Assembly: GCA_027483895.1 (NCBI GenBank)
Contig: JAIXTP010000002.1
Span: 1-64,000 of the forward strand
Direction of reading: 5' to 3'
Source of the DNA: Hyphomicrobiales bacterium
GTDB taxonomy: Bacteria; Pseudomonadota; Alphaproteobacteria; Rhizobiales; Beijerinckiaceae
DNA length: 64,000 bases
Positions 52,659-64,000 of this stretch are shown here, one piece after another. The position numbers and the translations under genes were made by a program. Each line of letters opens with the position of its first letter. The first letter of the stretch is position 1. The notes beneath the pieces are model-generated. The model did no database searches, was not told the DNA's origin, and saw only the letters and a program-made list of their open reading frames with translations.

Positions 52659-53552
52659 ATGACCGAGACCGCTTCCGATCCGCACCTCCAGGCCGAGCTT
52701 CTGATGCAGGCTCTGCCGCATATGCTGCGTTACGACGAGGCCACCATCGTCGTGAAATACGGCGGCCACGCCATGGGCGACGAAGAGGGCGCCCGCAGCT
52801 TCGCGAAGGACATGGTGCTGCTCGAGCAGTCGGGCGTGAACCCGGTCGTGGTACACGGGGGCGGGCCGCAGATCGGCGCGATGCTGAACCGTCTCGGCAT
52901 CAAGAGCGAATTCGCCGCGGGCCTGCGCGTTACCGACAAGCCGACCGTCGAGGTCGTCGAGATGGTGCTGGCGGGCCTCATCAACAAGCAGATCGTCGGT
53001 CTCATCAACCGCGAGGGCGGCCGCGCGGTCGGCCTTTGCGGCAAGGACGGCGGCATGGTCACCGCCCGCAAGATCAACCGCACCGTCGTCGACGAGGGCA
53101 GCAATCTCGAAAAGGTCGTCGATCTCGGCTTCGTCGGCGAACCCGAGAAGGTCGACACCGCGGTCCTCGACGTGATGCTCGGCCGCGAGGTGATCCCCGT
53201 GCTCGCCCCGGTCGCCAACGGCTCGGACGGCGAGACCTACAACATCAATGCCGACACCTTCGCCGGGGCCGTGGCGGGCGCGCTGAAATCCAAACGCCTT
53301 CTGCTGCTCACCGACGTGCCGGGCGTGCTCGACAAGAACAAGAACCTCATCAAGCAGCTGCGCGTCGAAGAGATCCGCGGACTGATCGCGGACGGCACCA
53401 TCACCGGCGGCATGATTCCCAAGGTCGAGACCTGCATCTATGCGCTCGAACAGGGCGTCGAAGGCGTCGTCATCCTCGACGGCAAGGTGCCGCACGCCGT
53501 GCTGCTCGAACTCCTCACCGACCACGGCGCGGGCACGTTGATCACCCGTTGA
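52659..53552 (+). CDS. argB: Acetylglutamate kinase
   Basis: A 297-aa amino-acid kinase phosphorylating N-acetylglutamate in arginine synthesis. The substrate motifs are VVKYGGHAM and [11 protein letters not shown], the family segment NINADTFAG lies in the C-terminal half, and the end reads HGAGTLITR. The long N-terminal helix before the core is the arginine-sensing type found in hexameric, feedback-inhibited kinases. ATG 52659 has AGGA at the right spacing. Followed by a strong terminator. Confidence 0.95.
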   Translation: MTETASDPHLQAELLMQALPHMLRYDEATIVVKYGGHAMGDEEGARSFAKDMVLLEQSGVNPVVVHGGGPQIGAMLNRLGIKSEFAAGLRVTDKPTVEVVEMVLAGLINKQIVGLINREGGRAVGLCGKDGGMVTARKINRTVVDEGSNLEKVVDLGFVGEPEKVDTAVLDVMLGREVIPVLAPVANGSDGETYNINADTFAGAVAGALKSKRLLLLTDVPGVLDKNKNLIKQLRVEEIRGLIADGTITGGMIPKVETCIYALEQGVEGVVILDGKVPHAVLLELLTDHGAGTLITR

Positions 53553-53571
53553 CCCTGCAGACTTGCTGCCG

Positions 53572-53600
53572 TTGCGGAACCGCCCGACGGCTCCTATCTT
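53572..53600 (+). promoter_or_regulatory. Candidate promoter of the HAD nucleotidase gene, overlapping the argB terminator
   Basis: TTGCGG (53572-53577) and TATCTT (53595-53600) lie 17 bases apart after the argB stop. Transcription would start near 53607, inside the left arm of the terminator stem. Confidence 0.5.
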
Positions 53601-53603
53601 GAG

Positions 53604-53630
53604 AAAGGCCCCGTTCGGCGGGGCCTTTTT
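53604..53630 (+). terminator. Intrinsic terminator of argB
   Basis: AAAGGCCCCG (53604-53613) pairs with CGGGGCCTTT (53619-53628), loop TTCGG, followed by a run of T that ends at 53630. The next gene's ATG is only 15 bases further, so the terminator also lies in its leader. Confidence 0.9.
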
Positions 53631-53644
53631 CGTCGGCGGAGGCC

Positions 53645-54379
53645 ATGAATTTCGAACCGCGCCCGAAACCTGATCAGGCGGCACCCGCGAGGCGGGGGTT
53701 CGAGCATGTCGACACCTGGATCTTCGATCTCGACAACACGCTCTATCCGCACGAGTCGCAGCTCTGGCCGCAGGTGGACGAGCGGATCACGCTCTTCCTT
53801 CAGGAGCTTTTCGGTCTCGACGGCATGTCGGCCCGCAGCCTGCAGAAATACTATTACCACCGCTACGGGACGACGCTGAAAGGCCTGATGGACGAGGATG
53901 CCGTGTCCCCGCACGACTTCCTCGACTTCGCCCATGAGATCGACCTGTCGCTGCTCGACCCGAACCCCGCTCTGGGCAAGGCCATCGAGGTGCTGCCCGG
54001 TCGCAAGCTGATCCTGACCAACGGCTCGCGCCGGCACGCCGAAAACGTCGCGACCAAGCTCGGCATCCGCGAGCATTTCGAAGAGATCTTCGACATCGTC
54101 GCCGCCGATTTCGTGCCCAAGCCCGAAGCGCCGACCTATGACCGCTTTCTCGACAAGCACGCGGTGGACCCCAAGCGCGCCGCGATGTTCGAGGACATCG
54201 CGAAGAACCTGATCGTGCCCGACGCGCTCGGCATGACCACGGTGCTCGTGCTGCCGCGCACGCCCGATCCCTTCCGCGAGGCGCATGAGCAGATCGCGGT
54301 CGACGTGCCTTACGTCCACCACTCGACAACCGACCTCACGGCCTTCCTCGTGGGGATCGAAACGGCGCGCGCCGGCTGA
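53645..54379 (+). CDS. HAD-superfamily pyrimidine 5'-nucleotidase
   Basis: A 244-aa haloacid-dehalogenase hydrolase. Motif [15 protein letters not shown] carries the nucleophile Asp, motif II is [13 protein letters not shown], motif III the Lys in [11 protein letters not shown] and motif [12 protein letters not shown]. The DNTLYP wording fits the pyrimidine 5'-nucleotidase (SDT1/YjjG-like) group that releases phosphate from UMP/CMP. Start ATG has GGAGG four to eight bases upstream. Confidence 0.85.
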   Translation: MNFEPRPKPDQAAPARRGFEHVDTWIFDLDNTLYPHESQLWPQVDERITLFLQELFGLDGMSARSLQKYYYHRYGTTLKGLMDEDAVSPHDFLDFAHEIDLSLLDPNPALGKAIEVLPGRKLILTNGSRRHAENVATKLGIREHFEEIFDIVAADFVPKPEAPTYDRFLDKHAVDPKRAAMFEDIAKNLIVPDALGMTTVLVLPRTPDPFREAHEQIAVDVPYVHHSTTDLTAFLVGIETARAG

Positions 54380-54456
54380 AGCCGAACCATCTTTTGCGTC
54401 CGACCGCGGCCTTTGCTAAGCACGCGGACCCGTTTCAACACCTTCGGACCGCCGCC

Positions 54457-55302
<846 letters not shown>

Positions 55303-55334
55303 CCGTCCGCGGCCCGGGCGGAAGGACCTTGCGC

Positions 55335-56510
55335 ATGAGCGCCCTCGACCCTCTCGATTCCGTCGCTCTGACGCAGGCCCTCGTGCGTTGCCCGTCGGTC
55401 ACGCCCGAGGAAGGCGGCGCGCTCGCGCTGCTCGAAAAGGTGCTCGCCGCCGCGGGGTTCACGGTGCATCGCGTCACCTTCTCGGCGCCGGGCACGCCCG
55501 ACGTCGAGAACCTCTACGCCCGTATCGGCACCGCCGCGCCTCATCTGCTCTTTGCCGGCCATACGGACGTCGTGCCGACCGGCGACGAGGCCCGGTGGAG
55601 CGTTCCGGCCTTCTCCGGCGAGATCCGCGACGGCCTGCTCTACGGCCGCGGCGCGACGGACATGAAGGGCGGCGTCGCCGCCTCGGTCGCGGCCGCGCTC
55701 CGCATCGTGAAGCGCTTCGGGCCGGATCTGCCGGGCTCGATCGGCTTCCTCATCACGGGCGACGAGGAAGGCCCCGCGATCAACGGCACCGTGAAGCTGC
55801 TCGAATGGGCGCATGCCCGGGGCGAGCGCTTCGATCACTGCATCCTGCCCGAGCCGACCAATCCGGACGCACTCGGCGACATGATCAAGATCGGCCGCCG
55901 CGGTTCGCTCACCGGCCGCATCACGGTCCACGGCAAGCAGGGCCATGTCGGCTATCCGCATCTCGCCGAAAACCCGATCCCGGGCGTGGCGAAGCTGATC
56001 TCCGCGCTCACGGCCGAACCGCTCGACCACGGAACCGAGCATTTCGACCGCTCGAACCTCGAATTCACGACGGTGGACGTCGGCAATCCGGCTTCGAACG
56101 TGATCCCGAACGAGGCCAAGGCGGTCTTCAACATCCGTTTCAACGACATCTGGTCGCCCGAAACGCTGGAAGCCGAGATCCGCCGGCGTCTCGAAGCGGC
56201 GGCGGGCAACGCGATCCGCTGGGAGGCGTCGTTCGACCCCACCAACGCCGTGGCCTTCCTCACCGCGCCCGGTCCGTTCGTCGAGAGCGTCGCGGAGGCC
56301 ATCGAAGCCGCGACGGGGCGGAAGCCGCAGCTGTCGACCACCGGCGGCACGTCGGATGCGCGCTTCATCAAGAACTACTGCCCGGTGATCGAATTCGGTC
56401 TCGTGGGCAAGACGATGCACCAGATCGACGAGAACGCCTCCACGGCGGAGATCGAGGCCCTGACGACGGTCTTCGAACGGGTGCTGGAGCGGTATTTCGC
56501 CCTCGCCTAG
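55335..56510 (+). CDS. dapE: Succinyl-diaminopimelate desuccinylase
   Basis: A 391-aa M20 metallopeptidase releasing LL-diaminopimelate. The zinc ligands are in [22 protein letters not shown] and [11 protein letters not shown], with the last His in [12 protein letters not shown]. It shares the pathway with dapD immediately upstream. Its stop lies in the palindrome CTAG that also contains the stop of the convergent CoA-ligase gene. Confidence 0.95.
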   Translation: MSALDPLDSVALTQALVRCPSVTPEEGGALALLEKVLAAAGFTVHRVTFSAPGTPDVENLYARIGTAAPHLLFAGHTDVVPTGDEARWSVPAFSGEIRDGLLYGRGATDMKGGVAASVAAALRIVKRFGPDLPGSIGFLITGDEEGPAINGTVKLLEWAHARGERFDHCILPEPTNPDALGDMIKIGRRGSLTGRITVHGKQGHVGYPHLAENPIPGVAKLISALTAEPLDHGTEHFDRSNLEFTTVDVGNPASNVIPNEAKAVFNIRFNDIWSPETLEAEIRRRLEAAAGNAIRWEASFDPTNAVAFLTAPGPFVESVAEAIEAATGRKPQLSTTGGTSDARFIKNYCPVIEFGLVGKTMHQIDENASTAEIEALTTVFERVLERYFALA

Positions 56511-59215
56511 AGCATGTCCACCTTGGACAGGTCGAGCTCGACCCGCCGCAGCTCCGGGTCGTCCGGATCGGCCATGCTCTCGAAGCCCAGCGCCTTCACC
56601 ATCGCCAGCATCGTGGTGTTCTCGCGCAGGATCTGGCCGGAGATCCGCTCGATGCCGTCGGCCTTGGCGAATTCGATGATCATGCGCATCAGCGCCCAGC
56701 CGAGGCCGCGCCCCTTCAGGTCCGAGCGCAGCAGGATCGCGTATTCGCCTTCCTCGTGATTGGCGTCGCAATGGAGGCGCACGCCGCCCATCAGTTCGCC
56801 CGTCGCCGCATCCAGAGCCACGAAGGCCATGGCGCGCGCATAATCGATCTGAGTGAGCCGCGCGATGAAGGCGTGGCTGAAATCCTTCACCGGGGCGAAG
56901 AAGCGAAGGCGCAGATCCTCGGGCGTCACATGCGTGAAGAATTCCGCGAAGAGCGGCTCGTCCTCCGGCCGCACCGGCCGGACGAGCACCTTCCAGCCGT
57001 CCTTCAGGACGAGCTCGCGCTCCCATTCAGACGGATAAGGAACGACGGAGAGCCGCGGATTGCTGCGGCGTCGGCCGGCCGCCGGCACGGGCGCCACCGC
57101 GGCTCGCGCGTCGAGCGCGATCACCCCGCTCTCGTCGGCCACCAGCGGGTTGAGGTCGAGTTCGCGGATTTCGGGAATGTCCGCGGCAAGCTGCGCGAGT
57201 TTCACCAAGGTCAGCGCCACCGCTTCGAGATCCGCGGGCGGCATGCCGCGATAGCCTTCGAGCTGCTTCGCGACGCGGGTCCGGTCGATCATGTCGCGGG
57301 CGAGCCGCAGATCCAGCGGAGGCAGCGCCACCGCACTGTCGTTGATGACGTCGACCGCCGTGCCGCCGCGCCCGAACACGATCGCGGGGCCGAAAACGGG
57401 GTCGTCCGCGATGCCGGCGATCAATTCGCGGCCGTTCGGCTTGCGGATCGTGCTCTGCAGCACGAAACCGTCGAGACGCGCCTCGGGCCGAAGCCCCCGC
57501 ACCCGCTCCAGCATGTCGGCCGCCGCCGCTTCCACCGCCTCGCGCGAGGCGAGGTTGAGCACGACGCCGCCGACCTCCGATTTGTGCGGAATGTCGTCGG
57601 ACAGGATCTTGAGCGCGACCTGCACGCCGCCCGCGAGCAGCAAGGCGGCCTGCTCGCCCGCCTCGGCCGGCGTCGCCGCGCGCAGGCTCCGCGTCGCAGG
57701 GATGCCGTAAGCCTGCAGAACCTGTGCGAGCCCGTCCGGATCGAGCCAGGTCCGGCCCTCCGCGAGAGCCGCACGCACTGCGAGCCGCGCCGCTGTCCGG
57801 TCGGGCGAGAAGTCGGCGGGCAGGCTCGGCGGCGTCTCGATCAGCGCTTCCTGCGCACGCCGATAGCGGACCAGCGAGGCGAGACCCTGCACGGCGTCGG
57901 CTTCCGTGACGTAGGTCGGGATGCGCAGCGGCGCCAGAACGGGCTCCGCCTCGGCGATGTCTCCCGCCCAGACGGTGAAGACCGGCTTCGGCCTGTAGCT
58001 CGCGGCCCGATGCGCCTTCACGGTTTCCGCCACCGCCTCGGCGATGGAGCGGGTGGAGGCCAGCGCCGTCGGCGAATGCAGCAGCAGCACCGCATCCGTC
58101 CCCGGATTTTCGAGCACGGCCGCCAGCGCGGCGGCATAGGCCTTCGGGCCCGCATTGCCCTCGATATCGACCGGATTGACCCGCGACCAACCGTGCGGCA
58201 CGGCCGCGTCGAGCTTCTCCACGGTCGCGTCGGCCAAACCCGCCATCCGGACTTCGAGATCGACCAGCCGGTCGACCGCCAGCCTGCCGAGCCCGCCGCC
58301 ATTGGTCAGCACCGTAACGCGATCGCCCTGAAACGGCGCCATCTGCGACAGCGTTTCGGCCGCCGCGAACATCTGGTCGAGATCGTCCACGCGCAGGAGG
58401 CCCGCGCGCCGGAACGCCGCGTCATAGACCGCGTACGGTCGCGCCAGCGCGCCGGAATGGGTGAGCGGCGGGACGGCCGGCGCCGCATGCCGGCCCGAGC
58501 GCACCACCACGACCGGCTTCACCCGCGCCGCGGCCCGGGCGGCGGACATGAATTTGCGCGAGAGCGTGACGTCTTCGACATGCAGCAGGATCGCCCGCGT
58601 ATGCCGGTCCTCGGCGAAGAAATCGAGCATGTCGCCGAAATCGACGTCGAGCTTGTCGCCGAGCGACAACACGCCCGAAAAGCCGGCGCCGTTGAGATGC
58701 GCCCATTCGAGCATCGCGGTGGCGATCGCGCCCGATTGCGAGATCAGGGCCAGATCCCCGGCACGCGCGGGCCGCGCGGCGAAGCCCGCGTCGAGCTTCG
58801 CCCGCGGCGCGATCACGCCCACCGAATTCGGCCCGATCAGCCTCAGCCCGCTCCGCCGGGCCGCTTCCACCGTCCGCCGACGGTCTGGATCGTCCGGATC
58901 CGCCCAGCCGCGGCTCAGGATGATCGCGGCGCAGACCCCGCAGCGACCCGCCTCCTCGACGATGGCCGGGATGGTCGCGGCGGGCGTCGCGATCACGACG
59001 ACATCGGGCGGTCCCGGCAGCGCCGCGATCGAGGCGAAGCAGGGGACGCCTTCGACCTCCTCGTAATTCGGATTGACGACGTAGAGCGGCCCCTCGAAGC
59101 CGCCCGCGCGGATCTTGGCGAGCACGCCGCGACCGAAGGAATCGGCGCGCGGGCTCGCACCGATCACGGCAAGCGAACGCGGTGCGAAGAGGCGATCGAG
59201 GCGGTAGGTGCTCAT
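56507..59215 (-). CDS. Acyl-CoA-synthetase (NDP-forming)/GNAT fusion, Pat-like protein acetyltransferase
   Basis: A 902-aa fusion. The first ~700 residues are the CoA-binding, ligase-CoA and ATP-grasp domains of ADP-forming acyl-CoA synthetases ([66 protein letters not shown]). The last ~170 residues form a GNAT acetyltransferase with the acetyl-CoA loop [14 protein letters not shown]. Relatives (Pat/PatZ) acetylate lysines of acyl-CoA synthetases and sense CoA or acetyl-CoA with the inactive ligase half. The target is inferred; an acyl-CoA dehydrogenase gene precedes it. It converges on dapE. Confidence 0.88.
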   Translation of the reverse strand: MSTYRLDRLFAPRSLAVIGASPRADSFGRGVLAKIRAGGFEGPLYVVNPNYEEVEGVPCFASIAALPGPPDVVVIATPAATIPAIVEEAGRCGVCAAIILSRGWADPDDPDRRRTVEAARRSGLRLIGPNSVGVIAPRAKLDAGFAARPARAGDLALISQSGAIATAMLEWAHLNGAGFSGVLSLGDKLDVDFGDMLDFFAEDRHTRAILLHVEDVTLSRKFMSAARAAARVKPVVVVRSGRHAAPAVPPLTHSGALARPYAVYDAAFRRAGLLRVDDLDQMFAAAETLSQMAPFQGDRVTVLTNGGGLGRLAVDRLVDLEVRMAGLADATVEKLDAAVPHGWSRVNPVDIEGNAGPKAYAAALAAVLENPGTDAVLLLHSPTALASTRSIAEAVAETVKAHRAASYRPKPVFTVWAGDIAEAEPVLAPLRIPTYVTEADAVQGLASLVRYRRAQEALIETPPSLPADFSPDRTAARLAVRAALAEGRTWLDPDGLAQVLQAYGIPATRSLRAATPAEAGEQAALLLAGGVQVALKILSDDIPHKSEVGGVVLNLASREAVEAAAADMLERVRGLRPEARLDGFVLQSTIRKPNGRELIAGIADDPVFGPAIVFGRGGTAVDVINDSAVALPPLDLRLARDMIDRTRVAKQLEGYRGMPPADLEAVALTLVKLAQLAADIPEIRELDLNPLVADESGVIALDARAAVAPVPAAGRRRSNPRLSVVPYPSEWERELVLKDGWKVLVRPVRPEDEPLFAEFFTHVTPEDLRLRFFAPVKDFSHAFIARLTQIDYARAMAFVALDAATGELMGGVRLHCDANHEEGEYAILLRSDLKGRGLGWALMRMIIEFAKADGIERISGQILRENTTMLAMVKALGFESMADPDDPELRRVELDLSKVDML

Positions 59216-59288
59216 GCGCGTCCTCTAATCCCCATGCTGCGTTGCAGCATGGACTTGGATCAAAGGCGCGTCGAGCCCTGCGCTCGGC

Positions 59289-60446
59289 TCAGCCGGCGTT
59301 GCGCAGCGTCTCGCGCGCGATGATCATCTTCTGGATCTCCGAGGTGCCCTCGTAGATCCGCGTGATGCGGGCGTCGCGCGCATAGCGCTCGACCGGATAA
59401 TCCCGGCAATAGCCCGCGCCGCCATGCAGCTGGATCGCCGTATCCGTGCAGCGATGCGCGGCTTCCGAGGCGAAGAGCTTCGCCATGGAGGCCTCGCGCG
59501 AGAAGGGCTCGCCCCGGTCCTTCTTGGCCGCGGCATTGAGGATCAGGAGCCGCGCGGCTTCGAGATCGGTCTCGCGCTCGGCGATCATCCATTGGATGCC
59601 CTGGAAGTCGGCGATGCGCTGGCCGAACTGCCTGCGCTCGAGCACATAGGCCTTGGCCGCGTCCATCGCGGCCCGCGCGATGCCGAGCGAGACCGCCGCG
59701 ATGCCGATGCGCCCGCCCGCGAGTTCGCCGACCGCGATACGGAAACCGTCGTTCTCGCGGCCCATCAGGGCCGAGGCCGGGACGCGGCAATTGTCGAAAT
59801 GGATCGTGTTCGTGGCCGATCCGTGCTGGCCCATCTTCTCCTCGGCCTTGCCGACCACAACGCCCGGGGTCGAGGCCTCGACGAGGAAGCAGGAAATGCC
59901 CTTGCCCTTCGGCCGGTCCGGATCGGTCACCGCCCAGACGACGAAGATGCCCGCGAAGGAGCCGGAGGTGATGTAGATCTTCGAGCCGTCGATGACGTAA
60001 TAGTCCCCGTCACGACGCGCGCGGGTGCGCATGCCCGCCGGATCCGAGCCCGCCTCGCTCTCGGTGAGACAGAAGCCGCCCGCCGGATAGGTCCCGTCGG
60101 CGAGGCGCGGCAGATGGAGCCGCCGCTGCTCCTCGGAGCCGACCGCCTGAATGACCTCGCCGACCATGTTGGTCACGGAGGTCGTCGCCGCGGTCGAAGC
60201 GCAGGCGCGCGCGAGTTCCTCGATCGAAAGCGCGAAGGCCACGGCGCCCGCATCCGTCCCGCCGTATTCGGAGCGGACGTTGAGCGCCATGAAGCCGTTC
60301 TCGGCCAGCGTCTTGAGATTGGCGAGGAGTTCGGGGCGGCCCTCGCCGCGGTCGAGCCGCTCGGCGAGCGGCGCCAGCCGCTCCGCCGCGATCCGCGCGG
60401 CGGTGTCGCGGATCATCACCTCTTCGTCGCTGAACCCGAACTGCAT
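59289..60446 (-). CDS. Acyl-CoA dehydrogenase
   Basis: A 385-aa FAD enzyme of fatty acid or branched-chain acyl-CoA oxidation. FAD/substrate segments are CLTESEAGSDPAG and YITSGSFAGIF. The catalytic glutamate is in RIYEGTSEIQKMIIARE. The segment QLHGGAGYCRDYPVERYARD is typical. Substrate length cannot be told. It lies 73 bases before the CoA-ligase/GNAT fusion on the same strand, so they may be co-expressed. Confidence 0.92.
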   Translation of the reverse strand: MQFGFSDEEVMIRDTAARIAAERLAPLAERLDRGEGRPELLANLKTLAENGFMALNVRSEYGGTDAGAVAFALSIEELARACASTAATTSVTNMVGEVIQAVGSEEQRRLHLPRLADGTYPAGGFCLTESEAGSDPAGMRTRARRDGDYYVIDGSKIYITSGSFAGIFVVWAVTDPDRPKGKGISCFLVEASTPGVVVGKAEEKMGQHGSATNTIHFDNCRVPASALMGRENDGFRIAVGELAGGRIGIAAVSLGIARAAMDAAKAYVLERRQFGQRIADFQGIQWMIAERETDLEAARLLILNAAAKKDRGEPFSREASMAKLFASEAAHRCTDTAIQLHGGAGYCRDYPVERYARDARITRIYEGTSEIQKMIIARETLRNAG

Positions 60447-60544
60447 GGCGTCTTCCTCCGGCGATCCGGCAAGAAGCTAATCCGCTCGCAGCGACCGCGC
60501 AAGCAGAGAGAATTACTGCGCAATAGCGATATAAGTTAGAGAAT

Positions 60545-61726
60545 TCACGCTGCCGGACGGCCCTGTGCCGGCGGCAAGGCCTCCCGTTCGGCCGTTCCTG
60601 CGACCGGCTGGAAATCCATCGCGTCGATGCGCTCGCCCCGCTTGAGGATCTTGTCCGCCGACGTCGTGATCTGGCCGACATCGTCCTGCGCCTGTCGGAA
60701 ATGCGTATCGAGCTTGCCGACGCGCTCCTTGAGCCGGCCGACATCCTCCAGAAGCTTGCGCACCTCGTCCTGAATCATATGCGCCTGCTCTCGCATCTTC
60801 GCGTCGCGCACGATGGCCTGCATCACCTGGATCGCCATGGTGAGCAGCGACGGCGAGACGATCAGCACGCGGCGGCGATGCGCCGCCTGCACGAGATCCT
60901 CGAAATGTTCCTGCAGGTCCGCATAGATCGACTCCGCGGGCACGAAGAGGATGGCCAGATCCTGCGTGGCGCCCGGGATCAGATATTTGTCGGCCACGTC
61001 CTTGATGTGGATGCCGATGTCGTTGCGGATCCTGCGGCCCGCGAGCCCGCGCGCCTCCTCGCCCTGCGCCTCGCGGAACGCCGTGAAGGCTTCGAGCGGG
61101 AACTTGGCGTCGACCACCAGCGGGCGGTCGTCGCCCGGCAGGCGGATCAGGCAGTCGGGCCGTTTGCCGTTGGCGAGCGTGGCCTGAAACTCGTAGGCGC
61201 CGATCGGAAGCGCGTCCTTCACGATCGCTTCCATCCGCCCCTGCCCGAAGGCGCCGCGCGTCTGCTTGTTGGACAGCACGTCCTTGAGCGACAGCATCTC
61301 GGTGGTGAGATCGCCGAGCCGCTTCTGCGCCTCGTCGATCACGGCCAGCCGCTCGTGCAGCTTCGAAAGATTCTCGTGCGTGTTCTTGAGATTGGCCGTG
61401 AGGCCGTCGCCGAGCCGCGTGCCGAGGCCGTCCATGCGCTCGTTGAGCATGCGCGCGAGATTGGACTGGCGGCTTTCGAGGCTCTCGCCGATCTGCGACA
61501 TGCGCCCGGTGAACTGCGCCTGCGATTGCAGCAGAAGCGCGATCTTGTCGTCGAGTTCGCGCTGCCGCTCCGCTGCCGCCGCCGTCTGTTCCCGCAGCAC
61601 CGCATTCGACTGCGCCGAACGCCGGGCGACGACCAATACGGCGACGAGCGTGAGCACGAGAAGGCCGAGCGCGACGTCCGCGCCCGTCAGGCCGACACCG
61701 CCGATGGTGATCAGAAGCTTGTCCAT
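60545..61726 (-). CDS. rmuC: DNA recombination protein RmuC
   Basis: A 393-aa protein with a predicted N-terminal membrane helix (about 5-35), a coiled-coil region (Gln/Glu/Arg-rich, about 40-130) and a conserved C-terminal nuclease-like domain. The domain includes GRMEAIVKDALP, LPGDDRPLVVDAKFPLEAF and ILFVPAESIYADL. RmuC limits DNA inversion at short repeats. It stands alone, divergent from def. Confidence 0.92.
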   Translation of the reverse strand: MDKLLITIGGVGLTGADVALGLLVLTLVAVLVVARRSAQSNAVLREQTAAAAERQRELDDKIALLLQSQAQFTGRMSQIGESLESRQSNLARMLNERMDGLGTRLGDGLTANLKNTHENLSKLHERLAVIDEAQKRLGDLTTEMLSLKDVLSNKQTRGAFGQGRMEAIVKDALPIGAYEFQATLANGKRPDCLIRLPGDDRPLVVDAKFPLEAFTAFREAQGEEARGLAGRRIRNDIGIHIKDVADKYLIPGATQDLAILFVPAESIYADLQEHFEDLVQAAHRRRVLIVSPSLLTMAIQVMQAIVRDAKMREQAHMIQDEVRKLLEDVGRLKERVGKLDTHFRQAQDDVGQITTSADKILKRGERIDAMDFQPVAGTAEREALPPAQGRPAA

Positions 61727-61817
61727 GCCGGAAAGCTAACCGGATTCGGGCTCCCGGTCGAGAACGGAAGAGGAACGGTTTGACCGGGCGCGCGGCAATG
61801 ATTATGTCGGTCCCGTC

Positions 61818-62336
61818 ATGGCGCTACGACCCATCCTGATCATCCCCGAGCCCTTGCTGCGCAAGGCGTCCGAGCCCGTCACCGGGATCGACGCGGACCT
61901 GCGCCGTCTCGTCGACGACATGTTCGAGACGATGTACGAGGCGCCGGGCATCGGGCTGGCCGCCATCCAGATCGGCGTGCCGCGCCGGGTCGTCACCATC
62001 GACGTCGCCCGTCAGGAAGAGCCGAAGGCGCCGCAGGTCTTCATCAATCCGGAGATCACCTGGGCGTCCCCGGAGATGTCGGTCTACGAGGAAGGCTGCC
62101 TTTCGATCCCGCAATATTACGAGGAAGTCGAGCGGCCGGCCCGCGTCCGCGTCCGCTATCTCGATGTCGACGGCAAGACTCAGGAGATCGAGGCCGAGGG
62201 CCTGCTCGCCACCTGCCTGCAGCACGAGATCGACCATCTCGACGGCAGGCTCTTCATCGACCATCTGTCGAAACTCAAGCGCGACCGGGTGATGAAGAAG
62301 TTCAGCAAGGTCGCTCGCCGCGACGGCGCGGCATGA
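61818..62336 (+). CDS. def: Peptide deformylase
   Basis: A 172-aa metalloenzyme removing the N-terminal formyl group. The three motifs are GIGLAAIQ (GxGxAAxQ), EEGCLSIPQ (EGCLS) and QHEIDHLDG (HExxH). ATG overlap: its stop shares ATGA with fmt, so the two are coupled. Confidence 0.96.
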   Translation: MALRPILIIPEPLLRKASEPVTGIDADLRRLVDDMFETMYEAPGIGLAAIQIGVPRRVVTIDVARQEEPKAPQVFINPEITWASPEMSVYEEGCLSIPQYYEEVERPARVRVRYLDVDGKTQEIEAEGLLATCLQHEIDHLDGRLFIDHLSKLKRDRVMKKFSKVARRDGAA

Positions 62337-63265
62337 GCCTGCGCATCGTCTTCATGGGCACCCCGGATTTCGCGGTGCCCGTCCTCACCGGCATCATCGG
62401 TCACGGCCACGAGGTCGTCGCGGTCTACACGCGCGAGCCCGCCCCCGCGGGCCGCGGCATGGACCTGCGCAAATCGCCCGTCCACGCGACCGCCGAGCGT
62501 TTCGGCATCCCGGTCCTGACGCCGAAGACGCTGCGCACGGAGGAGGCCGCCGAGACCTTCCGCGCGCACGGCGCCGACGTCGCGGTCGTCGTGGCCTACG
62601 GCATGATCCTGCCGAAGCCGATCCTCGACGCGCCGGAGCTCGGTTGCCTCAATCTGCACGCCTCCCTGCTGCCGCGCTGGCGCGGCGCCGCGCCGATCCA
62701 GCGCGCGATCATGGCCGGAGACGCGGAAACCGGCGTCGCCGTGATGCGGATGGAAGAGGGTCTCGATACCGGCCCCGTCGGCATGGTCGAGAAGGTCGCG
62801 ATCACGCCCGACATGACCGCGGGCGAACTGCATGACCGCCTCGCCGCGATCGGCGGCGACCTGATGGTGCGCGCGCTCGCGGCGCTGTCACGCGGCGGCC
62901 TCGCCTTCACGCCCCAGCCGGAGGACGGCGTCACCTACGCCAAGAAGATCGGCAACGAGGACGCCCGCATCGACTGGTCGGCGGACGCCGCCGCCGTCCA
63001 TGATCTCGTGCGCGGCCTCTCGCCCTTTCCCGGGGCCTTCACGAGCGTCGACTGCGGCAAGGGGCCCGAACGTCTCAAAGTGCTTCGCACGCTCCGCGCG
63101 GACGGCGCGGGCACCGCGGGCACGGCGCTCGACGACGCGCTGACCGTGGCCTGCGGCTCCGGCGCGGTGCGCCTCGCGGAGGTGCAACGCGCGGGCTCCC
63201 GGCCCATGCGGGCGGAGGATTTCCTGCGCGGCACGCGCATCCCGGCCGGAACGAGGTTCGGCTGA
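62333..63265 (+). CDS. fmt: Methionyl-tRNA formyltransferase
   Basis: A 310-aa enzyme formylating initiator Met-tRNA. The N-terminal [11 protein letters not shown] and the formyl-folate motif [19 protein letters not shown] are clear; the C-terminal OB-like domain starts around residue 205. It overlaps def by four bases and ends with TGATG overlapping truA by one. def-fmt-truA thus form one operon. Confidence 0.96.
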   Translation: MSLRIVFMGTPDFAVPVLTGIIGHGHEVVAVYTREPAPAGRGMDLRKSPVHATAERFGIPVLTPKTLRTEEAAETFRAHGADVAVVVAYGMILPKPILDAPELGCLNLHASLLPRWRGAAPIQRAIMAGDAETGVAVMRMEEGLDTGPVGMVEKVAITPDMTAGELHDRLAAIGGDLMVRALAALSRGGLAFTPQPEDGVTYAKKIGNEDARIDWSADAAAVHDLVRGLSPFPGAFTSVDCGKGPERLKVLRTLRADGAGTAGTALDDALTVACGSGAVRLAEVQRAGSRPMRAEDFLRGTRIPAGTRFG

Positions 63266-64000
63266 TGCCGCGCTTCAAGCTCGTCGTCGAATATGACGGC
63301 ACGCCCTTCTGCGGCTGGCAGTTCCAGACGACGGACCGCTCGGTCCAGCAGGCGATCGAAGAGGCCGTGCTGAAATTCTCCGGGCAGGCCCTGCGCGTGC
63401 AGGCCGCGGGCCGCACGGATGCGGGCGTCCACGCCACGCATCAGGTCGTCCATCTCGACCTCGACAAGGAATGGCGCCCGGACACTGTGCGCGACGCGAT
63501 CAACGCGCATCTGAAGCCCGAGCCGGTCTCGATCCTTTCGGCGACGCGGGTGCCCGACGATTTCAACGCGCGCATGTCGGCGCGCAAGCGGCATTACCTC
63601 TACCGCATCGTGAACCGGCGCCCGCCCGTGGCGCTCGACATGAACCGTGTCTGGCAGGTGCCTTGGCCGCTGGATTCGGACGCGATGCACGAAGCCGCGC
63701 AGGTGCTCGTCGGCAAGCATGATTTCTCGACCTTCCGCGCCGCGGAATGTCAGGCGGCGAGCCCGGTCAAGACGCTCGACCGGTTGGACGTCGAGCGGAT
63801 CGGCGACGAGATCCGCCTCTTCGCCTCCGCGCGGTCCTTCCTGCACCATCAGGTCCGCTCGATGACCGGCTCGCTGGTGCATGTCGGCTCGGGCAAATGG
63901 ACCAAGGCGGATCTCCGCGACGCGCTCGACTCGCGCGACCGCGCACGCTGCGGGCCCATGGCGCCGCCGAGCGGGCTCTATCTGATCGGCGTGGATTACT
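63265..64000 (+). CDS. truA: tRNA pseudouridine(38-40) synthase TruA (C-terminal part beyond the window)
   Basis: About 245 residues are in the window, close to the usual full length. Opening [18 protein letters not shown] and the catalytic Asp in [14 protein letters not shown] identify it. HYLYRIVNR and [15 protein letters not shown] are further conserved parts. Only the very end is missing. Confidence 0.95.
   Translation, partial: MPRFKLVVEYDGTPFCGWQFQTTDRSVQQAIEEAVLKFSGQALRVQAAGRTDAGVHATHQVVHLDLDKEWRPDTVRDAINAHLKPEPVSILSATRVPDDFNARMSARKRHYLYRIVNRRPPVALDMNRVWQVPWPLDSDAMHEAAQVLVGKHDFSTFRAAECQAASPVKTLDRLDVERIGDEIRLFASARSFLHHQVRSMTGSLVHVGSGKWTKADLRDALDSRDRARCGPMAPPSGLYLIGVDY

Noticed and set aside
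55388..59323. A 1311-codon open frame running through dapE and antisense to the CoA-ligase gene
   Set aside because: Composition is Arg/His/Asp-rich low-complexity, it crosses two well-identified genes, and it has no recognisable fold.

Overview
This is a GC-rich stretch of core chromosome from an alphaproteobacterium, most likely of the order Hyphomicrobiales (Rhizobiales). The pointers are the cell-cycle regulator GcrA, the haem-responsive iron regulator Irr beside fabA-fabB-fabI, a long two-domain dCTP deaminase, a TIGR02300 zinc-ribbon/acidic-tail protein, the CpaA-type prepilin peptidase and frequent GTG/TTG starts. I see no insertion sequence, prophage, CRISPR array or toxin-antitoxin island, and no foreign-looking segment. 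The window is almost all housekeeping, so the most interesting signals are regulatory DNA and a few unassigned small proteins.

Left part (1-12 kb): the tail of an adenylate-forming ligase, a GST and a flippase-like membrane protein lead into the phosphate regulon phoR | Pho box | pstS-pstC-pstA-pstB-phoU-phoB. A terminator follows, then convergent gcrA, then argD-argF-hslO from a clear sigma-70 promoter with a terminator-like leader hairpin. 12-18 kb: argE and apaG, then the classical aroA-cmk-rpsA operon, all on the minus strand, with hairpins in the rpsA leader. 18-24 kb: TIGR02300 protein, tRNA-Ala(GGC), small secreted or unknown proteins, an orphan prepilin peptidase, a cytochrome b561-msrP-msrQ methionine sulfoxide repair cluster and an acetyl-CoA hydrolase/CoA-transferase.

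Centre (24-35 kb): gyrB, recF, dnaN, dnaA and rpsT on the minus strand, with an 870-bp gene-free region between dnaA and rpsT that contains AT-rich patches. Then come a TSUP transporter, an enoyl-CoA hydratase and mutM. From 34.8 kb rightward most genes are on the plus strand: ubiE-ubiB-coaBC-dut-rrf2, then cysK behind what looks like an operator-containing promoter and a hairpin that buries its ribosome binding site.

Right part (40-64 kb): a D-2-hydroxyacid dehydrogenase, an SH3 protein, irr, fabA-fabB-fabI, dcd, a flavin monooxygenase, tRNA-Gly(CCC), a 57-aa membrane protein next to a Sco-type copper chaperone, rpmH-rnpA-yidC-engB-DUF423, argB, a HAD nucleotidase, dapD-dapE, a CoA-ligase/GNAT fusion (Pat-like), an acyl-CoA dehydrogenase, rmuC and def-fmt-truA, the last running off the window.

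Functionally the window covers phosphate sensing and uptake, replication initiation, start of translation and N-terminal processing (def, fmt), fatty acid synthesis and oxidation, arginine, lysine and cysteine synthesis, ubiquinone, and CoA synthesis. All searches were by eye; no alignment, structure prediction or database search was run.
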